From: Owenia fusiformis
Taxonomy: Eukaryota > Annelida > Polychaeta > Sabellida > Oweniidae
Direction: 5' to 3'
Assembly: GCA_903813345.2 (NCBI GenBank)
Contig: CAIIXF020000005.1
Coordinates: forward strand, 36,581,375 to 36,645,374
DNA length: 64,000 nt
Below are positions 1-12,064 of this stretch, in pieces. Position 1 is the stretch's first letter, and each line of letters starts with the position of its first letter. The translations under genes and the position numbers were made by a program. The notes beneath the pieces are model-generated. The model was not told the DNA's origin and did no database searches. It saw only the letters and a list, made by a program, of their open reading frames with translations.

Positions 1-1712
1 GTCCATAATTGTATCCTTAGTAGAATTTAGTCTGAAAGCATTAGTTGCTTCTGGCTAATCTGTTTGGGTGTTTGTTTTTGATTTTTTGTTTTGGCGACTA
101 TATTTACGCCAACAACTTCACCATTGTTGTGAATCATTGTAAACTATATACAAGTAAACAATAGCTTTGTGGTTAATTTAAAAAGCAATCAATGTATCGG
201 TTTGAATGTCTGTTTATTATATGTTTTGAATACATTGGGTGTCCAAAAAGTGAGGCATTTTTTGATAAGTTCTTTCTCAGCAAACAGATTGGCCAAATTC
301 TTTGAAAATTGTTAATGAGGACCTATAAGGTATCATTAGCATGTGCTGTAAATATAAAAGAGATCAATTACCTTTTATATGAGTATTGTCAAATTAAAAA
401 CAGCATGCCAAAATACTTGTATCTGATATCAATGGGAAATTCACTTAATTCAGTCTGAAAGAAGCTGTTTTTCAAGCAGAGATGCTTTTTTGTATTTCTT
501 CTAACGATATCACCTCCCATGACATAATAATAATCCCATATTTTTAATGCAAGCTGAATGTTGCATTTTTGTCCATAAGTCTATTTACAGTTACATGACT
601 CTCAACTATTGCCCTTAATCCCCTACAATTTATCTTCCGTCTTATTCATTACGTAAAATGCACCTGTTCACTTAAAAAATCTTAGATATATAAATAAAGA
701 CCTACAGGTGAATTAATGTATGTAAAGTATTTCACCACTAATCTATTCAAGGTCATTGCCTTGATTAACCTTCTTCCAAGGCTGTTTATGTATTCTGCCT
801 TCTGGTATTCCAAAATAAAACTGGTAATGTATTTACTTCATTTTCGGTGTTCTTCCAGTCACTTGCCATTTATGAATAGAATTATATGAAACAGAATGGG
901 AGATCAATTATCTCTGTCTACTAGTGCTGCAAGAATACAAGTATCAGATAGAGCTGATTTCATCCCGATCGGTAGTGCCATAAAAGTAAAAAAATCAAAA
1001 AATGTGATTCTTCATGTTGAAATTTGAAATCCCATTGAAACCCTTATTCTTTACGTTTTATTCTACTTCTGACACTCTTTTGACCTTTATGTGCCTCAAG
1101 TTCCGCCTATCATACGAAAAGAGAGTCTGAATGAGAGAAATTTAAGTTTAAGCTGTTAGAAAAATAATCTAGCGGTCCTTACATTTCGGCCCTCCATTTT
1201 GAAGAACATTTGAAGAGCAATGAACCCAACACTTCCAGGTAGAAAATTTAACAAAACTTCTTGCCAATTGATCTTGTTTTACAAAAGAACAATGCAAAAT
1301 CAGAGCGCAGCTATAGTTCATTGAGGGACAGGTAAGATATTAGCATCTTCTTAACATGCTATTGTCTTCACACAACATCCAGCATCTGATTTCAATACTG
1401 GCACTGAAGGCCAGGGCTACCTTCGCTCTACTTCCGTTAATACCATGATGCACTACTGTCTACATCAGTGCAAGTACACTTTCACCACCACTAAAAAAAG
1501 AGACCATTTCCCCGATACAGCAAAATTATGTTCAACATTTAACATAAATGGCAAAACCATAATATTTATCCCTGACAAAATGCAATTTCTCACTTGTGAC
1601 ATATCCAATGCCATTACTATTCCCACAAATATTTCTAAAATGAATTCTCATCATGAATAATCCCTTTTGTAAAGTACACAGCAAACGTGATCTTTTGCCA
1701 TGTTTGTTAACT
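1..1712. other. Intergenic, no gene recognised
   Basis: AT-rich sequence with stops in all frames and only short open frames of no recognisable similarity. I see no RNA gene, no splice-bounded exon and no clear transposon end here. Confidence 0.5.
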
Positions 1713-2105
1713 AGAGTCCATTTCACTGCTTCATTTTGTCAGTAGAACGGCAAAAATAAGAAATTGGGAGACTATTGTGCAATAATATATGGAAAAGTAT
1801 ATTCATAATGTACATGAATGACATTTGCATATTTCAGATTTTTTAGTTTTTTGTGCAATAAGCCTGTGCCGTCTTGTAATTTGAAGAATTTCAGCCATGT
1901 TAATCTTATTGAAAATAAAATGGCAGAGAAACATCCAAATATAAGAGGCCACACACTTTATAAGTCAAACTAGAAGCAATCCAAGATATACAAATGTCAT
2001 TCATGTACATTATGAATATACTTTTCCATATATTATTGCACAATGGTCTCCCAATTTCTTATTTTTGCCGTTCTACTGACGAACTGAAGCAGTGAAATGG
2101 ACTCT
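1713..2105. repeat. Palindromic MITE-like element, copy 1 of family P1
   Basis: The two ends are inverted copies of each other: AGAGTCCATTTCACTGC at 1713 is mirrored by its complement ending at 2105, and the arms continue inwards for about 110 bp on each side. The interior contains a stretch (about 1850-1955) that reappears, reverse-complemented, near 4580-4670, so this is a dispersed family and not a local hairpin. No transposase is encoded and no clear target-site duplication was seen. Confidence 0.75.
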
Positions 2106-3033
2106 AAGAGACTCTAGTAAACCTGGTCTAATTATGATTTTATGTTTTGAACATCAGGCACATTATAGATATTGGTAAGGGCAATCCATTGAACTTTACA
2201 TATGGGATTTCTTTGTTATGAGGCTATTTTGAATATGGGGCTATTTCAACATTGGCTTACATTTTAGGCGTACATTTTAACTCATGCAGTCTGCCATGTT
2301 TGTTTTTCTGAAAATTTAAAAAAATAAATTAAAATCTTCAATGGGTGAGACCTAATCCAAGACTGCAGACCCAAGAAATGTTAATTATCAGCCATGGTCA
2401 AAGTAATTTGATGGTCGAAGAAGCCCCATGACAAGTCACAAAGTAGCCCCATACGTTGAAGTTTGACAAGAGTAGAAACTGAAACAGAAGAACACTTCTT
2501 TTTTACTAAAATTTATAGAAATGTATATGAGCTTCATAGGTATTTGTTAGATTGAAAAAGAACCTGGATAAGTTGATGTAGAACTGACATTTAGCCCAGA
2601 CATTTAGCTTGATTTTTCAATTGGAAATTCCCAAAACAAAAAATGGCGAAAATTTCAAGAGGAAATACTTCAAAATATGTATTTCTGTCAAAAACCTACA
2701 AACTTACCCTTTTAATTTCCGATTTATCATCAGTTGGAGAATTGGTCTCCATTATACATTCGGGAGAAGTCATCTTTCATCCCCAAAACTGGTCGATTTT
2801 GTGTTGAAACGGACAGAAAAATATTTTTTGGGCGAAAGCAAAAAGAGTCGTGACGTCATATGCGAACTCTCGCACTTGAGATAATGTCTCAGAAAACAAA
2901 TACAATCTATGTTATGGTAATCAAACTCTTACTTGTTGTAATTTATCTGAAATAAATATACATTGGAATACTTTTAGAAAGTAATTGATATAATTATTTC
3001 AAAAAATTAACTATACATCCGGGTATTTTCAAG
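2106..3033. other. Upstream region of RPP30
   Basis: Presumed promoter and 5' untranslated region of RPP30. I see no TATA box at a convincing distance, no other exon and no repeat with clear ends. A short open frame at 2609-2884 has no recognisable features. Confidence 0.4.
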
Positions 3034-6000
3034 ATGTCAGCCCACATGGACTTGGATATTTTGCACACAAATATACACAAAACTTTGGAAAGTAAAGTCA
3101 AGCTAGCCTCAGAATGTGAGTTTTTTGTTGTAAATTTAAAATATATATAGATCTATTTTCTCTAAATCAGGCTGAATTACATTATTAGAGGTTCGTTTTG
3201 ATATTTTTCTGATAGCATTTCACTTTTTTCTCTGTCAATTCATTGATTGAAAAGACAAGCAGCCAGTATGCCTAATTAAAATTTTTGAAAATTTGCAAGC
3301 AATTCTGGCAATGGTTTTAGTATTGGGGTGGCCTCATTGGAATTCCAATGGTCCCAATCCTTACTCACTTCGAGAGCCATGTTAGATTTTGAAACTTATG
3401 GCTCTCAAACGGAGAAGTGAACAGCTGATCAATAGTGACCTTTGAAATTGAATTAAGTCGATCCGCGGCTTACTTTTGGTCTCTAACTGTGTCTTACATC
3501 AGTATCATCAATCCGTGTAAGTATTGGAGCGCTGGAGTACTTCTTTTTCGATCAAGACTTGTAAATTGTTCATCGAGTTAAAGTTTTACAGACCTATTTC
3601 CAATATGGCGGTTTGCTAGGTGCGAGATACGCAACGAACGAAATGAATTTTGAGAATTAGTTAGGGGCGGACAACCTCCGGAGATTTACGAAAATGTCCG
3701 AGCAGGACCCGCCATATTGGAATTTGGCAGTAAAACGATTCACTCGACTAACAATTACAAGTCTTGATCGAAAAAGAAGTACTCTAGCGCTCCAATACTT
3801 ACACGGATTGATGATACTGATGTAAGACACAGTTAGAGACCAAAAGTAAGCCGCGGATCGACTTAATTCGATTTCAAAGGTCACGATCATTGAGCTGTCC
3901 AAATGCTCCGTGGGAAAGCTATTATATCAAAATCCAAATAGCTTTCGCAGGAAGTAACCCAATCCCATTTATCCGAATCACTATCGTCCGAATACCACTC
4001 TTTCGATTCCAATTTGTTTGAATCCCAATAGCCCAAATCTCATTCGCCAAATTCCGTCAAATTCCGCCTAATTTTAATATAACGTTAAAGATGCAAGAAA
4101 TGTGGAAACGTGGAATAAAACATCACGTTGATGTGTGATTATTGAATAACATCGATTCCCCATCGAAAAATGGCTTGTTGGAAGATCCCAACGGGTAGTA
4201 CTGAACAGGAAATCAAGTACAAGGATACCACTTAAATCAGCAGTCCCTCAAGGAACTCTGCTCGGACCACTCTGCTTCCTAGCCTATTTCAATGATATAG
4301 GTAGACATTATCACCAACAAACAGCCTTTAAGATTTGCAGATGGCAGCCTCCTTTTCATGGCTTTCGAAAATGTCTGTTATCTGACTGATTGCCCATGCT
4401 CAGCATTTGGCCATTCCTTTGTACTTTACAATCGGTCTATTGAGTACTTTAAATTTAAAAAATAAGCAATTGAATGACCATGTTGCAACAGTATATGAAA
4501 AAATAGAAACATACATGTCTGTACGAGGCCTAACTTTTGTATAATTTGGTTTGTTTTGTAGTTTGGTTATCATATGTGTGGCCTCTTATATTTTGATGCT
4601 TTTCTGCCATGTTATTTTTGGAAAAATTAACATGGCTGAAACTCCCTCAATTACAAAAGGCCATAGCTTTGCTGCACATTATACATAGTGTTGTCACGAT
4701 TAATCGATACATCGCGATATACATTCTGGCGATGCATCGATGTCTGAAACAAAACATCGATGTTTTTCAAAAAAATTTAATTTGATAAAAATCACCCTTA
4801 TCTTATTTTGACGCAAATGGCTTACCTTTCTAATGTCTTATTTCATTTTCCAATGTTTTCTTATATTCTTTCGCTTTAAAACGGTTTTAGTTCGTCGAAA
4901 TTAACCATTAATCTAAAAAAATTGACCTTACTTTCATTTCACGGTTACTAGAAGTTCCCGGATGTACCAGCGTACTCTTATTAATTTGTTCTGTTCGGTA
5001 TTTTAGTACATTAGTGTTCGGTATTTTAGTGCACTTATCTCGGACTTTTTCTCGATGTACATCGCGATGTGCATCGATGTTTACTACCGAAAATTGCCGA
5101 TGCATCGATGTACGATTATGGCACATCGCGACAACACTAATTATACATGTACCTAACAATCTGAAATATACAATATATATTTTTTCATATACTGTTGCAA
5201 TATGGTCATTCAATTACTCAGATGCGAGTAGGTAGTTACCAGGTTTGCCACCAGGTGGCTGATTCGGGGGAAATAATATGGCAGGGTATTACGAAATTCC
5301 CTTAAACTTGAATATTCATCAGTTTTAGTGGTTCACTTTTCATATTACCCTTTTGTATCTGATAGTTATACAAATTGAAATATGTCCAGTAAAAGAAAAT
5401 ATCTGCCCAACACAAGAAAAGATATTTCACTTTTTGTGATTTTACAACATTGGCTCTTTGGGGAATCTCCCCGACCTAGAAGTCACATTTTCAAAGAAAA
5501 TTAAATTTTCAAAGTTGATAGACTCTTTTCAAAACCACATTTTTAGATGTAATTCTACAAGTACATGTAGATTCCAAATATGACATTAATGACGTAAATC
5601 AAGACAAGATATAATATCTACTCGCATCTAGTCTATTGCTTATGTTTTAAATTCAAAGCTAGTACTCAACAGATTTTTGACTCAGACTTAAGTTGTGGTA
5701 TCCAGGTATATCTACCTTAACTATTAATATTTTCTTTTCACTTGAAGTGGGATATGAAGTCATTGCAATCAACAACTTTGTGCCAGAAATCAAATCTGTC
5801 AAGAAACAAAAGAAAGGTGGGGAAGGACAGGTATGTCAACAAAAAATATCACATATAAGGTGAAAATTAGAGTTCCAATAAAAAAAGTGGAATCAGTAAT
5901 GAATTTATTTTTTATTTATTATTTATTATTTATTTATTTGCACACACTTTTACAGCAGTGGCACATGGTTCCTTAGGTCACAGTGTGGCATATTACATAT

Positions 6001-9000
6001 TAAAATTACATAGTATAACAATACAATAAACAATAACAATAAATTTTAAAACCATCAATCATACAACTTATTTTTGATTTCATTATATATCTTTACTAAA
6101 AAATGCTTTGCGTATTGATCTAATAAAATCCCTTGTTCTTTGCCCTATGAGTCAGAGACGTGACGTAACATGAGCATCTTCTGAAAACTAAATTATATAA
6201 ATCTTAAAGCAAGAAAGTGCAATCAAAAATTTGTATTGGATCATATGTATTTATAATTGATATGTATAAGGTCATCTTAAAAGTCATTTTGCCCTATTGA
6301 ACCCCATGCTCCAGAGCTGTAGGGGTTTAGTTGAAAAACTCAGTACCAATTCATGTTTTGTGTTTTATGTTTTAGATCATTAAAATTCAATCTGCTGAAA
6401 CATTCAGATTGTCAGATGAGAAACTGAAAACTCTAAAGGTAAGATCATATGAAAATGTATAATTGAGAAAAATATTGTTTTTATTGACACATGAGAAAAG
6501 CAATTTTAGTTGTTACTTTGAATAATGGGTCTAATTTCACCAAATAGCATACAGGGTGACCTAGAAAAGTTTTAAACACTATTTAAGAATGACTCGTATC
6601 ATGATGGAATTTTCTTGCATAGATGCAGGAAATGATGTTCTTGCATCTTGCATTGGGTCAATAGCATCAAAAAAATTATGTGTGTATTGTGTATCTATTT
6701 GTAACACATCGTACATGTGTAATTCAGTGTTGTATGAACTGTAAATGATTTGAGTATTACAAGATGTTACATATTTTACTACAAGAATATTTCATAAATT
6801 ATGATTTCTAGATAAATTGCTGTCGCTATAGATTGTTTATTTTTGTGTTAGTGTCCTGGACGACCACTGAAACAACTGACTAGATTTACTACCATCATCA
6901 AAGACCATCCACACATTCATCAAATTGTAAGTAGCATAATACATTCATATTTCATCTTTCAAAAAGAGGTATGAGAAAAGCTTAGATCAATTTTTATAGT
7001 CCTACGTAAAAGTTTATCTTTTTTTATGTTGGACATAAAGATGGGTCCCTCATGTATGATCTATTCTTCTATGAATTGATTGCAATAAAAACTGTTGGTC
7101 AGTTCTTATATTAAGGCATTCCACTGTATATTTTTGAATTCCAATGTTCAGCATAAGGGCAGATTAATTCCTAAGCTCAGTTAGCATTTCCCAAACTTCT
7201 TGAACCCTGTAGTCATTCAGAGTGTTTATGGGTATCAGGTATTCTGGTTAGAGTAAATAGTTCACTCTGCACCTTCGAGATTCAAGAACAATTAATCAGG
7301 TGAAGGCTACAATGACTGTTCAGATCAGAGAAGGCTTTTTACCAACCTCATTTATCCTGAAATTAACATTTTTGACTTCATATGTGTTCCATTGCAGGGT
7401 GGGAATGATATACAATCATATGACATTGTAGCTGCACAACCATCAAATGAGAAATTTTGGCAGGTAAAAAGCTAATATACTGATTTGTTACTTGATTTCG
7501 AAATGTGATACTTTGAAATAAATATGTGAATTTAGTATTGAAAAAGAACAGATCAATCCCATAGTTTTCATTTTAACCAAGTTTGACTTCACATTTATTG
7601 TAGTTCAAGTTTACATCATAGCTATCATTTTATTCTGTACAAATTTGACACCGCAGTTTTTATATTGTCAACAAGTTATTGTTGCATATAAGTATTCTTG
7701 TATCAAAGCTAGTTGTGTTTAGTGGGGGAATAGGGCTTAATCCAATACTTAACAATTTTGACATGCTCTCATGTATCTTTACTTTTCAGGCTGTCTGCAA
7801 GTCTGATGTCATAGATATCATCTCCCTTGATTTTACTGAAAGACTTCCTTTTCACATAAAGCGACAACAAATTAATGAGGCAAGTCTAATTGAACATTAT
7901 CTATTTGATCTTAGTCCAAGATGTAACATAAACACCATGTTTAGCAAATCTCTATTTTATGTCAGTTCAGCTCAGCTGTCCATTGATGTCAACAAAATCC
8001 AATTCAAGAACAGTCCATTCAATTACATTATACAATATTTTTGTAAGCAATTTTTGTATAATATGTCTTTGTACTGGCTTTCTTGTAGGCAATAGGCAAG
8101 GGTATCCACTTTGAGATCAACTATAGCCCAGCCCTGAGTTCTATAGATCCCCAGAGATACACCATCAGTGGGGCCCAGGAATTGGTTAAAATATGCAAGG
8201 GGAAGAATATCATCCTCTCAAGCAGAGCTGTAAATGTAAGCCAGCCAAATACAGTAAAACCTGTCTAATCTAATAACTCCTAATGATCTGCCAAAAGTGT
8301 TCAGATTGGCATCTGTTCAGATTTTGAGTTTTTTAAATGTGATCTATGGCAGATTAAAAAAATGGGACCAAAAAAGAGATTCAAAAAAGATGATCAATTT
8401 TACAATTTAACTGTACATGCATTCAATATTTTAAAATTTAAAATTATATATAAGATCTCGCCTTCCACTATAAAGCAGTATTCAATATTCAAAAGTATTG
8501 TTTGAGTCATACAGTATATAGAGAATTTATTTTTGTAAATCTCTGTACTGGCAATGACATGTTATGTTATGTGATTTGGCATTTGTATTTGGTTTTAAAT
8601 ATACAAAAGACAAGAAGAGAATTGATTTGTATTACTTTCCTCAAATCACTAACCAAAATAACTTACGTTTTCGAGCTTTCGGTAGCAGCTACTACCTTTG
8701 TCAAGATGATATATTGGCGGGAAATGGGCTGACCCTTGACCTGGTTTGGGTTTTACTCCTGTGTAGTTCCAACAGTCCCGGGAAGACCTTAAATCCAGAG
8801 TCCCTGTTAAGTTGTGGCTTGCTTGTATGAATATGAAGTGCTTCCTTTACTTTCCGTTTAAAGTAATGGGGTTCTCTATCTAGAATTTTGTACTCCCAGT
8901 TAATCCTATGCGCTTTGGAAACTATATGTTCAGCGATGGCGGATTTATTGGGATTGTTCAGTCTAAAAGCGTCCTTGTGTTCCTTAATTCTTGTAGCATT

Positions 9001-10896
9001 CGCTCTACCGGTTTCACCTATGTAGCCAAATTGAATGTAAGGACTGTAGTGAACGCTACATAGGTGAAACTGGTAGAGCGATTGATACAAGAATTAAGGA
9101 ACACAAGGACGCTTTTAGACTGAACAATCCCAATAAATCCGCCATCGCTGAACATATAGTTTCCAAAGCGCATAGGATTAACTGGGAGTACAAAATTCTA
9201 GATAGAGAACCCCATTACTTTAAACGGAAAGTAAAGGAAGCACTTCATATTCATACAAGCAAGCCACAACTTAACAGGGACTCTGGATTTAAGGTCTTCC
9301 CGGGACTGTTGGAACTACACAGGAGTAAAACCCAAACCAGGTCAAGGGTCAGCCCATTTCCTGCCAATATATCATCTTGACAAAGGTAGTAGCTGCTACC
9401 GAAAGCTCGAAAATGTAAGTTATTTTGGTTAGTGATTTGAGGAAAGTAATACAAATTAATCATCTTTACCTAACCGATGAATACATTTGGACAAGAAGAG
9501 AATTAATAGATAGGATATCAAAGTACAGTATATCTAGGATATAATCATTGCAATATTGCTTTTACATTAATAGATAGGATATCAAAGTACAGTATATCTA
9601 GGATATAATCATTGCAATATTGCTTTTACATTATTTTTCAGGCAATGGACCTCAGAGGACCTTATGATGTTGCTAACTTGTATCCTTTAATTAACAGAAG
9701 AAATAACTTGAAGTAGAGAGAACAAAAGTCTGTTTTCATTTTCCAAGATGTATGAATCTTAAATAATTGTGTGGAGTGGCGAAAAAAGGCAATATTACTA
9801 GCTTAAATGTTCATGGAATACTTAAAAATATGTTGAAAATTTGTTTTATTCTGCATGTTTTCATTTACGTGTACTCAGATTTCTTTCTAAATTGATATTG
9901 ATTCCTGCCCTCGTTCAAAGTCTGATTCAAAGGCCACAATTCAAAGTACTAGTACCGGTTCAAGGCAAACATATTTTACTTATTTCCTTGTTTAATTTGA
10001 GTTTCCTTGACAACTCACAGTTCATTACTATTTGGTTTGAATGAGGAACAGGCAAAGGCAGCAGTATCAACCAATTGCAGGGCAGTGCTCAAACACGCAG
10101 GTTGGTGTTCATTGTTTAACGGAAATTACATTTCTCACCAAAAAGTGCCTTTGATTTATAGTCTTGTATATACTGTAGTGTTGTAAATTCTCTGGTTTGA
10201 TGCAAGATGATAACAGAATAAAAACAGAAAAGTATCATGTCAAGTTTGTGAATAAGGTTGCAACTTTTCAACCCATTTGAAGCTGGACTCAGAATACTAG
10301 AATAGGTAGAATAGGTGATTGCTACTAGAATGATTTTGTAATCTCGCTTAATCAAAAAAGATACTGTATTAGACTAACAAATACTTCAACTCAAGCCATG
10401 CAAATTAATATTGTACGATATCAAAGTTGCGTAGCTCTCAGTTACAGTCTTACAGCCATAAGGGTGTTACAGTCTTTGAGAATAGTGACATCTATATTGA
10501 ACATTTATTTTTTATATTTGATATCTTATATTTCTCTATGAATTAACATGAGGCATCAATGTTATTCCAGAGAGCAGGAAGAGCATCAGAGGGGTGTTGA
10601 CATTCCAGAGTGTGCCAAGGACCATTGAGATAACCCCTAAAGAATTACAAGAAAGACTTGCAGCTACAGCTGCTGAGAAAACCCCCAATGACAATAACAT
10701 TAACCGATCTGCAATAAACAATAACTCAAAGGACAACATTTCAAGGGGTTTAGAGAAAACTGATTCACAAGCCCCTAATGGAAAATTAGTAAATACCTCA
10801 ATTGATAGTAGCAAAAGTACAAAGAAAAGACACTGCAATGAAGAAGATGACCAGCCTCATGCAAAACTGTTAAAAACTAATGAAAATGGATCTTAA
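3034..10896 (+). CDS. RPP30: RPP30, ribonuclease P/MRP protein subunit p30
   Basis: Protein subunit of nuclear RNase P and RNase MRP, acting in tRNA 5' maturation and rRNA processing. Ten coding exons join in consistent phase to 349 residues: 3034-3115, 5748-5830, 6376-6438, 6852-6926, 7398-7463, 7790-7879, 8089-8235, 9642-9679, 10021-10100, 10571-10896. Family motifs are clear: LGYEVIAINNF (exon 2), ERLPFHIKR (exon 6), YTISGAQELVKICKGKNIIL (exon 7), RGPYDVAN (exon 8), LLFGLNEEQAKAAVSTNCRA (exon 9). The fold is the PHP-like TIM barrel of p30. The start is the first ATG of exon 1 (MSAHMDLDI). Compared with the human protein (268 residues) the C-terminal tail is about 80 residues longer, rich in Asn, Ser and Lys. 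Intron 6 has a GC donor and intron 8 has U12-type signals. An AATAAA lies at 10924. Orthology is secure; exact ends of exons 1 and 10 are inferred. Confidence 0.95.
3421..3901. repeat. Long palindromic element in RPP30 intron 1
   Basis: Arms of about 200 bp are inverted copies around a centre near 3655. The left arm (about 3430-3560) contains GTCGATCCGCGGCTTAC and the right arm contains its complement at about 3850-3870. Divergence between arms is low. No protein is encoded. It looks like a foldback or MITE-type insertion. Confidence 0.75.
4168..4315 (+). mobile_element. Degraded non-LTR retrotransposon RT fragment
   Basis: One frame reads WLVGRSQRVVLN followed by PLKSAVPQGTLLGPL and YFNDI, the hallmark block of LINE-type reverse transcriptases just before the catalytic motif. 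No longer frame continues on either side, so this is a short fossil in RPP30 intron 1. Confidence 0.75.
4686..5139. mobile_element. hAT-type MITE with 8 bp target duplication
   Basis: Terminal inverted repeats TAGTGTTGTC...GACAACACTA are flanked on both sides by the same 8 bp, ATTATACA (4678-4685 and 5140-5147), the duplication length typical of hAT transposons. Inside are several ATCGATG-rich subrepeats near both ends. No transposase frame is present. A decayed relative of one end lies near 58918-58960. Confidence 0.85.
5220..5629. mobile_element. MITE with AGATGCGAGTAG termini, copy 1
   Basis: Starts AGATGCGAGTAG and ends with its complement CTACTCGCATCT. Interior blocks (GTGGCTGATTCGGGGG near 5256; ACCTAGAAGTCACATTTTC near 5475) recur in inverted orientation in the copy at 61151-61437. 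It sits inside the right arm of the palindromic element 4436-5680. Confidence 0.8.
5900..6100 (-). mobile_element. Probable retroelement 3' end
   Basis: Read on the minus strand the segment ends in a run of AATA/AAATA repeats (plus-strand 5906-5940), preceded by a GC-richer stretch containing GTGCCACTGCTGTAAAAGTG. This is the layout of a LINE or SINE 3' tail. No coding remnant is visible, so the class is uncertain. Confidence 0.4.
8609..9504. mobile_element. Inverted dimer of a Penelope-like element 3' end, with 15 bp target duplication
   Basis: Two copies of the same 3' end face outward. The minus-strand copy encodes a GIY-YIG segment from YIGETGRANATRIKEHKDAF to its stop at 8701-9024; the plus-strand copy encodes IECKDCSERYIGETGRA onward, 9030-9380. 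Both end with the same 3' untranslated sequence. The whole insert is bracketed by the direct repeat GACAAGAAGAGAATT at 8609-8623 and 9490-9504, which I read as the target-site duplication. GIY-YIG with upstream paired cysteines is typical of Penelope-like elements. No reverse transcriptase is present. It lies in RPP30 intron 7. Confidence 0.85.
9503..9630. repeat. 64 bp tandem duplication next to RPP30 exon 8
   Basis: Positions 9503-9566 and 9567-9630 are near-identical head-to-tail copies beginning TTAATAGATAGGATATC. The second copy runs into the polypyrimidine tract and acceptor of exon 8 (9642), so the duplication doubled sequence just upstream of a splice acceptor. Confidence 0.85.
9680..10020 (+). 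other. U12-type intron (RPP30 intron 8)
   Basis: The donor reads GTATCCTTT, an exact U12-class 5' splice site. The 3' end carries TTCCTTGAC, a match to the U12 branch-site consensus, 10 to 15 bases before the acceptor CACAG. Splicing 9679 to 10021 restores VAN-F-SLLFGL, aligned with the conserved VANLGLLFGL of RPP30. The minor spliceosome would remove this intron. Confidence 0.85.
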
Positions 10897-11161
10897 TAGT
10901 TTATTATGTTTTATAGGGTATTCAATAAACAGGAAAAATTTCATTTTTAATCTTCCTTCCTTCATATAATATTTTTAGTACTTGTACATAGAAGCTTATC
11001 ATCGGCCAGGAAAAAATATTCTTGTGTCAGGAAAAATATTCTTGTTCCTCGTTATTGTGCTTTCTCTAAATGGTCAACACTTTTTTATTTAACATTTGAG
11101 GTACAAATGGGTTCATATTTGTCTATATGGAAAAGGTACATTGTTTTGTTTCTTCATCACT

Positions 11162-11760
11162 GTTCCACAGCTGGATGACTCTAACAGCAGTTAGTATCAT
11201 TCAAGATGGTGGCCAAAATTCTTTTGTTCGATAAACTTCCGATTTCAGCTAAACTAAGTTGAATCTGGATTCCAAATATTTCGCCATGTGCAAACTAAGG
11301 AAGCTATGATTATAAACAGCCACTAGAAAACCTTCAAATTCCCGCGATATTGGAGAAATTTAAATAAACGGCCTCACTTACAATGACTCTAACTGAACTT
11401 GATGATGACGTAGGAATGACACTTTCTGAAACCGTGGATGACACGAACTCTATGGGAGGAATACATGCATGGCCATCTGAGTTAGTGCAATATAGTGGTG
11501 AATATCATGTTTGAGTCAGTGTATCATCGACTTCAGTAAGAGTCATTCTAAGTGAAGCTGTTTTCTTTAAAATACTCTGTTTATGCGGGTGTCTGAGAAT
11601 TGTTTCCTGGCTGTTTACAATTGTTACTTTTTTATTTAATTTGCATGGCAAAACATTTGGAATCCAGATTCAACTTAAAATGACTTAGTTTAGCTGAGTC
11701 GTTGGTTTATCAAAAACGAATGATACTAACTGCAGTAAGAGTCATCCAGCTGTGGAACAG
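11162..11760. repeat. 600 bp palindromic element downstream of RPP30
   Basis: The left end CTGTTCCACAGCTGGATGAC and the right end, its complement closing at about 11760, are the outer parts of inverted arms of about 130 bp. The arms also share TTGAATCTGGATTCCAAAT. The interior is unrelated AT-rich sequence. No protein is encoded. Confidence 0.75.
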
Positions 11761-12064
11761 TGTTCATGTAACTTAATGAATAATTTTCAAAATTTCCCTG
11801 CAATAAATATCCCAATTGGCAGTAATCATGCCAGGTCAACACTTTTATTTGAAATTTCTGTCATCCATCTAGCAGAGAGAATCAGAACTATTTTTCCTGT
11901 CTTTGAATACTTAAACCCAGCCAATGTAATGGATTAATTAGCAAGATACAACTACTGTAATACATTTTTAATCTGTCACAAAACACCTGCCAATCTGAAC
12001 ATTCTTGGCTGGTTCTATTGGCATTTGTTATTCTGTTTTGGCATTTGTTTTACTGTATCTCACA

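Larger units (their letters stand above)
4436..5680. repeat. Family P1 palindromic element, copy 2, carrying two inserted MITEs
   Basis: Left arm (about 4436-4505) and right arm (about 5165-5218 plus about 5635-5675) are inverted copies. Interior sequence near 4580-4670 matches the reverse complement of the element at 1713-2105. The element has been interrupted by a hAT-type MITE (4686-5139) and, within its right arm, by another MITE (5220-5629). Confidence 0.7.

Noticed and set aside
3657-5235. Open frames at 3657-3902 and 4908-5235
   Set aside because: Located in the palindrome at 3421-3901 and within the hAT-type MITE nest; no splice or domain support.
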